This document shows, piece after piece, positions 10,633-23,292 of a stretch of DNA of 64,000 nucleotides; the first letter of the stretch is position 1; every line of letters begins with the position of its first letter. Origin of the DNA: Halicephalobus mephisto (Eukaryota > Nematoda > Chromadorea > Rhabditida > Panagrolaimidae). The notes below the pieces were generated by a model, which had not been told where the DNA came from, did not search any database, and worked only from the letters and a program-made list of their open reading frames with translations. A program made the translations under genes and the position numbers. The stretch lies in NCBI GenBank assembly GCA_009193035.1, contig SWDT01000211.1:1-64000 (forward strand), written 5' to 3'.

Positions 10633-11812
10633 GTCTCACAGGCCTTCTTCGCTGAAAAGGTCGCCATTAGCGTGTACAAGTACAAATCCGAGCAATTCAA
10701 ATAATGAATAACAACGCGACTTCATATATCGACATGAGAATAAGACCAAAGAAATATTTGCATTCAGTGCTGGATTCGTCCTCTTGGCTGTTTTCAATAC
10801 AGTTTCGATATTTCCAGATATAAATTGAGATAGTTGGCCGGAAAAAAAGACTGTATTTCAAGGGACAATTCACAAGGAAACAGGGAGCAGTTTGTTGACG
10901 GTTGCGCGGCGGGCTCTTTAAAATTCGCGCCAGAAATCAATTGACCCGGAATTTAAAATTCGATATATGAAACCAACAAATTAAATTCTCGAAAATATAT
11001 GTAAAAAACGTCTGGCTCTTCTCAAATAGGAAGTGTGTTCAATTAATTACTCGGAAACGAAGAAGACTGAGTAGCCACACGCGAAAATCCTCTAGCAGTT
11101 TGCTTTTGTCTATGCTGAGTCTATGCTCGAAAATATGGAGTCGCATGCCGGCTTCTTTATTTCTCCAGCATTGGATAAAAGTCTTGATGCGTAGAGTGCA
11201 AATGATAGCTCATTTGGAAGTTATTCACTTGGTATGTAGTCGTTGCTTTGTACAGAACATTCGGGTGCTTTTATTCAAGTGAGAATGAGCAAAGTGGATA
11301 AAGTAATTTTATGTTACTTGACCGGAGGACAAAAGTCAAGGGTCGAAGACACTCGAGGACTCCAGAGCTGCAAAAACGCGGATTTCCGTTAAGTGGCCGC
11401 TCGACAGATCCATTGTTCGGGATTTCAAAGCTCGTTACGCGGGATTTAGTCCGATTACTCAATATCCTCGATGGTGTGCGTCTTTCGAAATCCAGAGCCA
11501 GTGGCAGTTCCTCATCTCCTGCAGGAAAAGCCGGTTGAACTTTTTTTCGCAAATCGAGTGTGAGATGATGAGCAAATCTCCGACCAAGTATCCTGCTGGC
11601 CCGATCCAGTCAAGGTGTTCCCCCAACTGGTGAGATCGATGGCTAGTGGCAAAAAAGTTTAGGCAGGATTATCTGTCTCCTCAAGGCAATTGACATCAAC
11701 AACGTTGAAATATCTTGTTCGAAAGGTGGCAGGACAGCTGTGGTCAAGTTTAAACCAATTCCAAAGTATTCTACTTTTTCTTCCGATCGTTTTTTGAAAG
11801 TCGTATTTTGAC
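10633..11812. promoter_or_regulatory. Divergent upstream region of tram-1 and sorb-1
   Basis: This 1.2-kb region separates the two divergently oriented start codons and should hold both promoters and the 5' UTRs. A short GC-rich patch at 10900-10940 (gcgcggcggg) stands out from the AT-rich surroundings. Opposed open frames at 11271-11552 are probably chance or sorb-1 5' leader; a non-coding first exon of sorb-1 could be here. Confidence 0.4.
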
Positions 11813-14800
11813 ATGCCATTATCTAGCCTAAGTATTAGCTTAGTTGGAGGTCCCCCTTGGGGGTTCCGTATTACCCAAGAAGATGGGGAACTCCCGATCA
11901 TCAGCCAGGTGACTATTGGTTACGAATTATTAATGATCATTCATTTTCAGGTCCTTCCGGAAGGCAGAGCAGACAAAGAAGGGATCCGACCTGGGGATAT
12001 TATCGATGGGGTTAATGGAGAAGACTGTGCATTTGCCGAACAGATCCATAACAAGATGAGAACAGCACAAGGTGTTCTTAGACTCAGACTTAAGCGGTTG
12101 GATGACGTTTTTAAACTTTCAAATTCATCTTTAACTTTTAGACTAGACAGACCTCCCATCTCATCGTCGGGTCTTTCCAGACTGCAATTGCCCCTAGAAA
12201 CTGAAATGGTTTCGACACCGGAGTCCTCAGCACCTCCAACTCCTTCGTCAGTGAATTCAGCGAACAAGCTGAATGCTGCTGCGAAACCTCCACTCCTGAG
12301 TTCCTACAACGGAGGGATGAAGGGATCTGCTCAGGATAAAAAACGATATTTCGAAGCTGTAATTGCCAAACAATCCCAACCTAGTCCATCCCCAATTAAG
12401 CAGGAGCCGAAAAAAGTTTATGGATCAGGTCTGATCGTAAATGCCAGCAGTGGTCCTCCGAGTGAGTCAGGCACTGAAATTAGCGGATACGACTCTGTAT
12501 CCGGAGATTATTACTCAAACAGTGGGTACGATCGTCAAACACCGTTGACGAGTACAGATACCTCAGAAGATTGCTGGTATAGGAGAACTTCCATCGACTC
12601 CATCGGATCAAAGACCCCGACTATGTACTCTGGTATTCCCCGGATTCTTCATTTCCGTATTTAATCAATATATTTAGAAAATTTCGAATCAGATATTCGG
12701 GAAAATTCAGCGACTCCATTAGCCATAGAACTTTACAAAGGACACTCTCCGTCGTTTAGCTGGAAAAACACGTCCGAGAGTGAGACCCTGGAACCGAACG
12801 GATATCTCTATCACAACAACCAGGTATTTTGATTAATGTGGCCATTAGTCCTTACACCGTTGTCTCGTCGTTAAACTGCATTTATTTTAATTTTATTTTT
12901 TGCCTAATTTTACCTCTATAAAATCTTCCAGAATTTGATAGAAGATTATGAGAGTTTTGGAAAATTTTCTGGAAGCTTTAAAATTCCTTTAGAATCTTCT
13001 GAAAACTTTCAGAGTCTTGGGAAGTTTTCAAAATACTTTAGAATTCAATAGGAATTTTTCGAATCCTTTCAAATCGAAATCTCCAAAAGTTCATTGCGAA
13101 AGAATTTGATAACAACTGTCATTTCTAAATTTCATAATATTTTGAAAATCCTAACCGAGATTCCGTCATTTCCTCTTAAAGATTTAAATTTAATGATATT
13201 CGCACTTTGTCAACATTTATTTTTTCAATTTCTGGATTAAAATTCCTTGAAATTTAGTAGAATCTTTTGAAATCACTCAGAACTAAAATGTCTGGAGATT
13301 TCATAATAGTATTTACTTCTGTTTTCTATAAGAATTTGAATACTCTGAAATTCATTTATTTTTCAAGGATTTAAATCTGGCAGAATTCACGCTTTGCCAA
13401 AGTTTAGTCTTTTGATTTTTTTAAACTGAAATCTTTTAAAATTCAATGGAGACTTTTATAACTATCTAAAACTAAAGATTATTGGATTTTTCGATAGGGT
13501 TTTAAAAATTTCTCCTGAAATAGCTTCCTAATAATGCATATTTATAATTTTAAAATCTAATTGAAATTCATTCATTTTCTAAAGGTTCAAATTTGACAAG
13601 ATTCTCATTTTCCCAGTTAAATTTTTTGGATTAAAATCTGCTAAAATTTAGTAAGAGTTTTTGAAATCTCTGTCAAAAGGAAAATTCTGGAAATTCCTCT
13701 CGAGATAATTCCGTACCAACTCTCATGTCTGTTTTTTATAATAGTATTATTCCTTTGAAACTTGTTTTTTCGAGTAGAAAACAAGTCATGCGAAAGATGG
13801 TTCGCGAAATATTGAGGAATATCCGTTCCAGATCATGCATGATACATCAACCGATTCCGGATTGGCTTCGAATGGGTCTACTTCAACTCCCCCAGCCCCT
13901 CCCCCGCCTTCAACGAAGAAATGGCAAATCAAAGTCGATGATGTCACCACAAAATCAATGCCAATGGTAACCTCTGTTTCGACTGGGAGAGCATCAGGAG
14001 AAGTCGAAATCCCTCGACCTCAAAGTGTAGCGGAACTTCGGGCCCAAATTGCGACAAAACTTGAAATCCGAAATCCGGCCGGACAAAAGGCTGCTCCAAT
14101 GAATGCCGGGGCCGTTTCGGCTATTGTTCATCAACCAATGCGACCTCAACACGGAAAATTAACTCCAGCCGGGTCTCTTCTTTCGCTTGATCACCTTCCT
14201 ACTAATAACAACATTGATCTGAATGATTCCGGATCCAATTTTTCGGCTGCTACTTCTCCTATGGCTTCTACTTCCAGTAGGCAATTTTATGGCGACTACA
14301 GTCCGACTGCTTCCGTTCCGGGAAATTTCATGGGTAAGATGGGTTTTATTCTTTTTCAAATGAAAGAAAAACTACAGGTTATGACCGGGGATGTAGTCCT
14401 TGTTCTATGAACGAAACTGCATCTGATTTTGGCGGGGTTTGCTCCAATAATTCTACCTTGAAACGACAACATTCTCGATTATTGACATCACCTGAAGTTC
14501 AACACGCTATATTGCTTCATCCTGGGGTCAATAATTTGGATCAGAATCCAATCCGATCCTCGATTAGTATGATGGAAGTTTCTCAACCAATTTTCTCTAA
14601 AATAATGACGAGAAATCCGGAATATCAGACAAATGGAATTTCGAGGTTAATTTCCTTAAATTAAACAAAAATGAAACTGAAACTTTTAGTTTATCATCGG
14701 CTCAATTTACAAACAATGTCCCAGAGCAGCCCCTTTTGTTCAACAATGGCAGAGAACTTTCTTTTTTTGCAGATTCCCAGGAGGTTGAGGACAGAAATAC

Positions 14801-17800
14801 CAGAAATTTATTTGGTGATTGGAATGACACTCCCGGTCCTATTGAAGAGGGGGAGCAACGGGAATTCGACACGCCTTTGTCGACACTGAAGGACTGCGAT
14901 GGACAAGGGAATCAGTCACTATTGCCATCTTCATTTTCTAACAATAAATCTGACGTGAATGAAAACGAACAAAAAGTAATTGTTGATGGAATTGAAGTAA
15001 CGGCGAAAACAGACATCGAGTCTCCCACACGAGGTAAATATTTCTATATCCTTTCGTGACATATTTATCTCTCGTTCTCAGCGGGTTTTCTTTATGATGG
15101 GAATAATAATCCGTGTGAATTTTTAGTAGAAGAACCACCACTTGAGCAATCCACACAGCCTTCCAATCGTCTTGCTGAATTAATTGAGCTTGCTAGAAAG
15201 TCCTTCAACGATGACACTGGTCGACAGTTAGTTGACTTTCTTTGGAGTCAGCCGAACGATGAAAATAATACTGTCCAGTTGAGACCAGAAGGAAAGCTAC
15301 GAAGACCTCACAGTGTTTATGAACTATCGTCATCCGATAAGATGAATGGATATGGAACTCTTCCAACTCGTGGAAGTTCCGGAAATTACAGAAGAAAAGC
15401 CAGTGCAGCTTCTGACATCGAGGATTCTGTGAATTCCGAAAAGTCGGCTTGGTACAAGGAAATGTATAAGATTTGTCATCAGATTAAGCCGGAGGAGATT
15501 GGTGAGTTCAAGATTTCCGATTATTCAATTTTCTATTGAAAAAACTTTCATTTTTCAAATGCACGTTAAATTTTTACGGGATTATTGACTTTGATGTCGA
15601 AAATTTCCGCTTGAAATGAACTCCTGGTCAGAATATTCTTGCTTTTTCCAAAAATTTTTCACCTTCGAGGTTTCAGGCTTATTTTTAGCTTGGTCCGAGA
15701 GGGAATTCCCGACTCGCATCAGACTACGAGAGATTTCCACATCAGATAAGCTTTCTATCCTCAATAACGATCCAAATATAACTTTTTATTTTTTATTATT
15801 TGTATATTTTAGAAATCTTCAAAATTTAGTTGCCGTCTTAACGAAAAGCCGCTAGCTCTGTGTCAACAAAGCTCCCGCGCAAGTAAAAGCAAGACCGAAA
15901 TTTTTTGTTCCTATCAAGTCGTTTGAATCTTTATTCACGTTATGTTTTTTCATCCTGGAAGTCTTGAATATTGCGCAGTCAAGGATTGGACTGCTTCCGG
16001 AAAGACAGACAAAAGTTTCGCGAGAACTTTGTAAGCTTGAGCGAGCCTTACCTGTTGCAGACAGTTGGATGCAAGTGCTTACAACTTGAAAACTTGAGCT
16101 TATTCGATCGATCTAAGATTATTTTTGTTTCTTTATAGTTTTTTGTTTCTTTTCGTAGCAGACAGTATAACTAAACAAAAAGTAAAACGAATTTTTGAAT
16201 TCCCGCGAAAGGCGAGCAAGCGTTACGAGAGTCGAAAAAATGATAATTTTGTATATTACCAAAATTGATTCCCTCCATTTTTGCTTTTTATTTTTTTATT
16301 AACGTTTTATATTTTTCTTAAATTTCAAAAATTCGTGTCGAGACAATTTTATAGACTTTTGTTTTTAACTTTTATGATAGCATGATTTTGTTGAAATAAT
16401 TTTTGAATTCTTATGCAAAATCAACTTTATGGAAGTAAAAATAACAGTAATGTTGGCGATTCACTACTATAATCGATCCTCTCTGTCTTTTTTATTTTAA
16501 ATTAAAATTTTAAATGATTTTTAAAATTCCAAAAATTCGTGTCGAGATAATTTCAGAAAAACTTCCATTTTTTTCGTTCGCAATAGTATGATCTCTCCTT
16601 TTTAAATGAATTCACGATATTTTCCGATGAAGTGGATTGGTTGTTCTTCGTTTTCTGAATGGTTATTGTTTTTAAATCCGCACTCGTTTTGATGAGTCTA
16701 AGAACGCATGTTAATCAACTGAAATCCACTTTTGACAGCCATTTTTGTTTCTTTTAGGCAGCTTAAATCTTGGGAAAATTCTGAAACGGATGGACGCATG
16801 TGGCTTCCCAAATAAAAGCTGTAAACTGAATTATTTATGCAAACAAGCCAAAAAAGACCCACTTCACGTTTTTGAATATAGTTGTTCTTCTGAAATTAAA
16901 ATTTTACTTAAGCCGATATTTATGACTTTTTTCCAGAACGAACGGTGAGCTACAGAGCGGGAGAAGCGACGCCGACAATGTCCAATCAGCGTAAGTGACC
17001 TTGTTGCTGAAATCCTCGACGCTAATCCGATTTGTATAGGTCCCATTACTCCACAACAAGCTCGCCTGGAACAACAGCAGAATGAACAGCTCTTGTTCGA
17101 ACAGCAACAACGCCGTGCCAGAAGTGTAGGTCGATATGATCCTGTCGCGGACATGGAGATCCTTGACCACTGGTCTCGCCAAAGAGCCCAATTTATGCGG
17201 GAACAGAATGGTTAGTATTCATCTTTTTGTCCTTTTTGAAGTGTAGTGATTGAATTAATCATAACTAAAAGCTAAAGCTACTTATTTCTGAGTGAATATC
17301 CCTGCTTAACCAATTTTTATCTTACTAACCCTTCTAGAACGTCCGAAAAAGGCCATGGAAGCTCTGCAGATTGCCTGCAGTCCCTCTTTGGCACGGCAAA
17401 CTCACTCGCCCGTGAAGAATCCGGCTGCTGACAGAATTGCCTCTACTGCAAATTCTTACGCGATTACGAGATCCCAAACTCAGCATTTCCATCTTCCTTC
17501 TTACCGTTTTGTTCACGAAGATCCTCGTCCTATTCTTTCTCCTAAAAGCTGTTTTCGCTGTGGGAAAGACAGAAGAGACTATACTTGGGAGGAGATCGAA
17601 GCCCTCTATCAGATGATGGACAAGACGGAGCTGGGGAAGGAAATCAAGAAGGACAGGATTGGAAACCGGGTGAAGCTGAGGTTCATTGAGAATCGCCTTG
17701 AGGAGACTGCCAATGACCTTCAGAAGGTAATCGATCAGTTGGAAACTTTTGGGAAAACACGCTCAAAAAGTAATCCGGAAATTGCTTGGAAGTTGCGGAA

Positions 17801-20800
17801 TTCGAATGGCAAATTTAATTATTTAACCGGGCAACAGCCCTCTACTAGTAAAGGTTTGTCTCACTGTCGTGTGCTGTGCTTGGGATCATTTACATCTGTT
17901 ATTATTAACATCATTTCATCGAAAAGTAACTTGTAGGAATTCTAAATGGATCCCCGAACCCGCTTACAAGAGGAATCAACGAGATGAAGAAGATGACAAT
18001 GGAGGAAATTCTTCAGCGACAACGAGCTGAAAAACTGAGTGAGGAACTTGATGACCAGAAAAACCGAAGGCATGGATATTTGTGAGTGAAACTAATAAAA
18101 ACTAATTACAAAGGAATTTCAGTCCTGGTGCTTCTCCCGCACTTCAGAACAATATCCAACGATTCGACCATCTACTGTACAACAACGTGGGCAACAACAC
18201 CGAAGTCACGAATAGTCGGTGTTCGACCCCTGCCCGGAGGGGAGGAACTTATGGTCCTATTCAAACTTGTACCGTACTCTACAAATTCATCGCTCAAACT
18301 CCTAAGTATGAATTTCTTAATTCATTAATTCCTGAAATCGAGATTTCGTCAGTCTCTAAAAATTCCCAGAATCCAATAGCAATTTAGAACCATTATTTGA
18401 AATCATCCATTCAGGAAATTTCTAAAAACTTCCGGAAATTCATGTTGAAAGAATTTTGTAAATAATAGTTATTTCTAATTCCACAATAATATTAAACTCT
18501 TAATGTGTTTCCTTTGCCAAACTTCAATCCCTTGATTTTTTAAGATTGAAGTTTTTCAAAATTCAGTTGAAATTTCTGGACAATCTGAATTCGAAATTCC
18601 CAGAATGTTTTAAAAATTCATATTGAGGGAATTTCACAACATTATTTATTTCTGTTTTTTATACTACTCTGAAAATTCAAATTTGACATGATTCATACTT
18701 TGCTAAAGTTTAGTTTTTGAACGTCCTCCAAAATCTAGTGGAGCCATGTAAAATCAAAAGTTATGAATTTCCTACACGATTCTGGAAAATTTTACAACAT
18801 TTATTTTTGTTTTTATGATGACGTAATTCCAGGGAACTATCGCTGAACCGTGGAGACGTTGTTCGAGTTCATCGGGAAATTGACTCGAATTGGCTGGAGG
18901 GAGAGAGGAATGGACATGTCGGCATTTTCCCTTCTAGCTATGTTCAGGTATGTAATCTGATCCTTGAAGCAAACTGTTGTGACAATTTGACTACATTTTA
19001 GATGGACGAAGATCCATCAACGAGCAGGAACAAAGTTCGAGCACTTTATCCATTCCAAGCTAGGAACAATAATGAACTGAGCCTCAAGAAGGTACTCCAT
19101 TTTTGTCTTTCATGGATAATGTATATTTTAGGGTGAGATATTACGTAAAAGACGCGAAATTGATCCCAACTGGTTCGAGGGGACAAACTCCAAAGGTCAA
19201 ATAGGAATATTCCCAAAGTGTTATGTGCAGAATTTTATCGATGGAACGGAGAACGGCGAAGATGACGTATCCAGTGTAATTCCAGACCGACCAAAAACTC
19301 CGAAAACTGTTACAACTAACCTTTCGTCAAGGTAAGTTTGTTTATTATGGGGTTTGAAGTAGTCACGTTCATATTTCATTTCCTATTCAGTTAAAATTAC
19401 GGATTTTTGGAATTTTTTAAAAGGCTTTTCATGTTTACTTCTTAAGATTCTAAAGTGTACCATTTTAAAGTTTCTCTGTCAGCCGGGTATCTTTTACAAT
19501 TTCTTCCTTTTTGGAGTTTTCTTCCGAATTACGAAACTAGACTCAAGTTCGAGCATTAGCTAGTTTTTTGTCCTAACTCTGTCTACCGGAACAACTTTTG
19601 TTCATACTTACCATGACGGTAGGACCTTTATTCAGAAAATTGAATAGGTTCGTTGATATTTGTGATTTTTCGCTTTTTCAATTTTGAATAATCCCAAATT
19701 TTCCGAATTTTTTTGACCCAAAGAACTCTGCGGAAGTATTCTCACCTTCCTTGATGTACGATAACCGGAATATCTTTCCATATTCCTTTTCATGAAGTTT
19801 TTGGGATCTTTTCTAAATTTAAAATTGGAAATTTTCCGGCCATAAGTGTTTCCGAATCGTTTTTCTCCCGTTGGTTCCTATTGTTGTCGACACTCCAGGG
19901 GGTGATTGTCGAAGAACTTCGTCAATCTCGATATTCACTTTTTCATTCATTTTTCTGACTTTTGTTAAACTAGAAGTCTGTAGAATTTTTTATAATCATG
20001 CAAAATTCAATGGAAAGTTTTATAACTTCCAAGAGACTCTCAGAAGTTCCTAGAGTCTTCTAGAATTACGGAGAAAATTTTGAAACTGTTCAAAATGTAG
20101 TGAAGGATTCTAGAACTTCTTAGAATTCTCAGACTATCGTAGAATTTTCTATTATCCAATGAAGGGTTCTGGGATTCTTGAGAATCTCGTGAAACTTTGG
20201 GTATTTGGAAATTCAATAAAAACTTCCGAAGCCCTTAATTGAAATCTCCAGAAGTTTATGAAATTCCAGAAATTCGTGATGAGACAATTTCTTTGAAGAA
20301 TCTATTTTTAGTTCTTATAATTTTCGTCATTAAGTTTATGGTTTATAAATTTTTCTTCTTTCTGAGTTATTCACGTCCAATTTTACCTTGCTTGGATTCT
20401 TAAAAAAGAGTGCAATTTATTTTCTAAAACTTTCTTGCATTCTGATTTGGTTGAATTGCAGTTGGAAAATTTTTCTTTTTATATTTTTGTGCTTGACCGA
20501 ACAATAAAAGACTCGAAGCATCTTTTCAGAATCTAAGGAACATTTTTGCTTTCGATTATTTGTTTATTTCTGCAGCGGAGAAAGGTTGAAGATTCCTACT
20601 TCCGTAACCCTTTAAATTCCAACAGTGCCTCTGGCATTTTCCCCAATTAACCACTCATTCCTTTCGTCAAGCATGGGAAAAGTGTAGATCCACATCTACA
20701 TTGAAATTCACATAAATTAGATTAACAAAGTCGGAGGAGGAAGAGGTTCATTTTGTATTTCCTTGCCTTGCTTGTCAGGAACATATTTTTTCTATTGTTG

Positions 20801-22929
20801 TTCCTTCATTTTTATGCATTTACAGCCCGAAAGACGTCTTTTATTTTTTTGATGTGATTTGAATAACTCAGTCCGTGATTTTTGGAATATAAGATTTTGA
20901 CGGAAATTTTACGGAAATGAGGCGATTTTTTTGCAGAATTTTTTTCCTTAAATCAAGGGAGGGGTTCCGTAGTGCACTTTGTCGGATTGCCTTTTACTTA
21001 CTTTTCCAAACAGCTGCAAAGAATTCAGAAAAGATTTTATTTTAGTCTATGGACTCTATGCCTCAAATTCCAAGTTCTTGAACTTTCTTCTTCAGTGAGC
21101 TGTAATTAACTAGCTCTCCATAAAAGCTGTTAGAATCTTCCAGTATCTAGTAGAATGTTCTGTAGTTCTTCAGAATCTTATGAAAGTTCCTAGAACCTTC
21201 CAGAGTCCAAAAGAACATTCAGAACTGTCCAAAAGTGGGAATTTTGGAATTGTCTGAATAATTCTGGGAATTGATATCGAAACAATTTCTTAGTGATGCC
21301 TATTTCCATTTCTTATGATAGATAATTTCAAATTAACAATTAAATCTTCCTCTTTTTATACTTGAGTAATTTCTTACCTTAACGCTTTTCATATTATATA
21401 CTTATTATATACTTATTATCTCTATTTTTATTAGCTTTACTCTGAAATAACCGTCGTTGAAACCTTTGTCGCGCTTTGTTCTGACGATGATGGACTGTTA
21501 TCCTTGCAGAAACCCTCTTACTAACCGAGTGCCAAGCTCACAGTTACTGTATATAACATCGGTATGAATCTCTCGAACTACCACTGCAAACTTCTCCAAA
21601 GAACTTGGCGGGAAATGAGAGCAGATAAATTTAAACAAATTGAACGTCCAGTCCTGTGGTCCTTGAGCTATTCCCCTGATCAAGCTCTGGTCTGTAAACC
21701 GTCTACTTCTATGGGAGTCATTTATTCTTGGAACGACAAACTTCAACAGGAGCTCTATGAAGTTGTTCTTGGTTTTGTGGATTCCGCGATGCATGACTTG
21801 AAGAGGAGCGAATTGAGAGCCCAACTAAAGATCAGATGTCGTAGATTCGGAAGACAGATGGCTGCTGCCTTTAGGGCCATGGACGTTGACCAATCTCTCA
21901 GTTGGGAAATGCTTGGTCAAACAATGTTGGACAGTTTTACCGTCTCATTTAGAAGTAATGCTACTAAACTTTTCCTTTGGCAGTTGTTTCTTGAACAGAT
22001 CTCTGCTATGGTCTTTGAGGCGTTCTGTTGGGCTGTTGCCCGTGATTTCACTTCATCACCACTTCCAACTATTTATGAAACCGAGCTTAAACATTGTTTT
22101 CCTCATGCTACTTCAGTTCCCCAGAAAATTTCAATAATGAAAAAGCTGATAGCCAAATTTACCCGGTTCTCAAAAAGTCTTGATTCTAACAATAATCCCA
22201 AAGTTGATATTAATGGCAACGAGGAAGAAATTGAATCTTAGCTGGTCTTATTGTTATACTGTAATTGACACTACGGCAATTTTAAATGCAATAAACTTTA
22301 ACAATCTTGTCCAATATGGGGAAAAGATCAGACAAAATACCATGAATTAATTTTTTTCAGAACTGTGAGTCCTTCTTCGTCTAAAAAAGGAGATCGATCA
22401 TATCAAATTCAACAATGGGAACAACGTCGTGATAACTTCGGCTTCTCTGGTCCCGCCAAAATCGTTCCGAAAAATTCTGAAACGTAAGATATTCAATTGC
22501 AATATTATGAAAATTAGAAGTGAGATTTTCTGCGAAATTCTTCTAATGTGGATTTCCAGAATTTAAAAAAGTTCTAAAATTCTGATAAAAGAAATAGGGC
22601 AGGACATAACAATTTTAGTAACTAATGGCCAGATTTGCCTTTTTTGGTTCTCACAACGATTGCTCGTTCTATTCAGGAATTCAAAAATATTAAAATCGTT
22701 TGACTTTTTTAGAATTATAACGTTTGTCTAGGTAAATTTCACACAAAAGTAATGTTTCAGGTACCGGGCTCTTTATCCTTACAAGCCGGAACACTCGGAT
22801 GAACTCGAACTTCAGGAAAATGATATTGTATTCGTTGTTGAGAAATGCGATGATGGATGGTACATTGGAACTCTTCTGCGTACTGGCCAATTTGGTACTT
22901 TCCCCGGTAATTACGTGGAAAAACACTAA
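11813..22929 (+). CDS. sorb-1: SORBS/ponsin-family adaptor with PDZ, SoHo and three SH3 domains
   Basis: Exons: 11813-11908, 11951-12632, 12678-12823, 13778-14333, 14378-14645, 14690-15033, 15082-15501, 16937-16990, 17040-17210, 17338-17853, 17937-18081, 18123-18305, 18833-18947, 19002-19091, 19132-19331, 22361-22483 and 22761-22929; all joins are in phase, giving 1425 residues. The N-terminus is an ALP/Enigma-type PDZ (GGPPWGFRI, then [13 protein letters not shown]). A SoHo core ([19 protein letters not shown]) lies at the end of exon 7, then a Gln/Glu-rich coiled segment and a CxxC-containing exon 10. Three SH3 domains close the protein, each recognisable by ALYPF/ALYPY, DSNW/DPNW/DDGW and GxFPxxYV. 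SORBS proteins bind vinculin at integrin adhesions, in worms in muscle dense bodies. Exon 7 may instead start at 15127. Shorter isoforms from internal promoters in the 1-kb and 1.4-kb introns are likely. Confidence 0.9.
12824..13777. other. sorb-1 intron 3
   Basis: This 954-bp intron is made largely of degenerate repeats of the dispersed motif described in the repeat entries (fragments such as ttcataatagtatttacttctgttttc at reduced similarity). I see no gene. Its size makes it a candidate site for an internal promoter driving a PDZ-less isoform. Confidence 0.4.
15502..16936. other. sorb-1 intron 7
   Basis: This 1.4-kb intron contains dispersed-repeat copies near 16326-16387 and 16531-16592. 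An open frame at 16745-16948 begins after a good acceptor (TTCTTTTAGGCAG) and might be an alternative exon, but its frame does not join the downstream exon without a stop, so I leave it out. Intron size suggests room for an internal promoter. Confidence 0.4.
16326..16592 (+). repeat. Two copies of a dispersed intronic repeat
   Basis: The copies at 16326-16387 and 16531-16592 share the core attcgtgtcgagacaattt (second copy with gagataattt), followed after a T-rich stretch by a second conserved box atagtatgat/atagcatgat. The same two-box arrangement occurs at 20269-20340 and 57491-57551 and, more degenerately, in many other introns and intergenic stretches of the window, in both orientations. 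Confidence 0.65.
19332..21563. other. First part of sorb-1 intron 15, upstream of the nested gene
   Basis: This is AT-rich intronic DNA with dispersed-repeat copies (for example 20269-20340 and about 21250-21320). It must contain whatever drives the nested globin-like gene. I see no other coding exon; open frames at 19871 and elsewhere are short and unsupported. Confidence 0.4.
21564..22241 (+). CDS. Single-exon globin-like protein nested in a sorb-1 intron
   Basis: A 225-residue open frame lies entirely in sorb-1 intron 15 on the same strand, with its own AATAAA about 50 bases after the stop (near 22291). The pattern fits the nematode globin family: an A-helix start (LLQRTW), mostly helical sequence, a CRRFGRQ segment where helix F is expected, then a G-helix-like [14 protein letters not shown] and a further H-helix-like part. 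At the place where the proximal histidine normally follows (FGRQ-H) there is Met, and no obvious distal histidine is present, so haem binding is doubtful. Lack of introns suggests a retrocopy. The alternative is another all-helical family. Confidence 0.6.
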   Translation: MNLSNYHCKLLQRTWREMRADKFKQIERPVLWSLSYSPDQALVCKPSTSMGVIYSWNDKLQQELYEVVLGFVDSAMHDLKRSELRAQLKIRCRRFGRQMAAAFRAMDVDQSLSWEMLGQTMLDSFTVSFRSNATKLFLWQLFLEQISAMVFEAFCWAVARDFTSSPLPTIYETELKHCFPHATSVPQKISIMKKLIAKFTRFSKSLDSNNNPKVDINGNEEEIES

Positions 22930-23292
22930 CTATGCAAATGAACACTCAATGAAATGTTTACATGACGGAATTATAGATAGAGTAGTAAAATTTATTCTTG
23001 GAACCTTTCAAGTCTATTCAGTTTATCTCTGCTCATCTTGTTTTGCTTTCATTATGCAACTAATAATGAAATATTTTGCTGTTAATCGATGGGGATTAAC
23101 CTAATAAAAATTCAAAATCACACTTGTGACCCAAAAATACCAGATAATTTTTTAGTCTAGTTGTTCTTATATAAACAATTTTCGCGGAGTCAATTGTTGG
23201 AAATAAGTTCGATTATGTCGAATTTATATACAAATGACCAATTTTAAATTATATAGACATGGTGCCGTAAAATACAGGATAGATATTAGAGA

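Noticed and set aside
11271..11552. Opposed open frames of 75-93 codons upstream of sorb-1
   Set aside because: They mirror one another on both strands, have no family pattern, and sit in a region expected to be promoter and 5' leader.
12118..12152. Possible 35-bp intron in sorb-1 exon 2 ending TTTTAG
   Set aside because: The join would shift the frame and meet a stop, and it is shorter than the other introns here; reading through keeps the long frame.
16745..16948. Candidate alternative sorb-1 exon after a good acceptor
   Set aside because: Its frame does not connect to the next exon without a stop, and the 16937 acceptor already gives a correct join.
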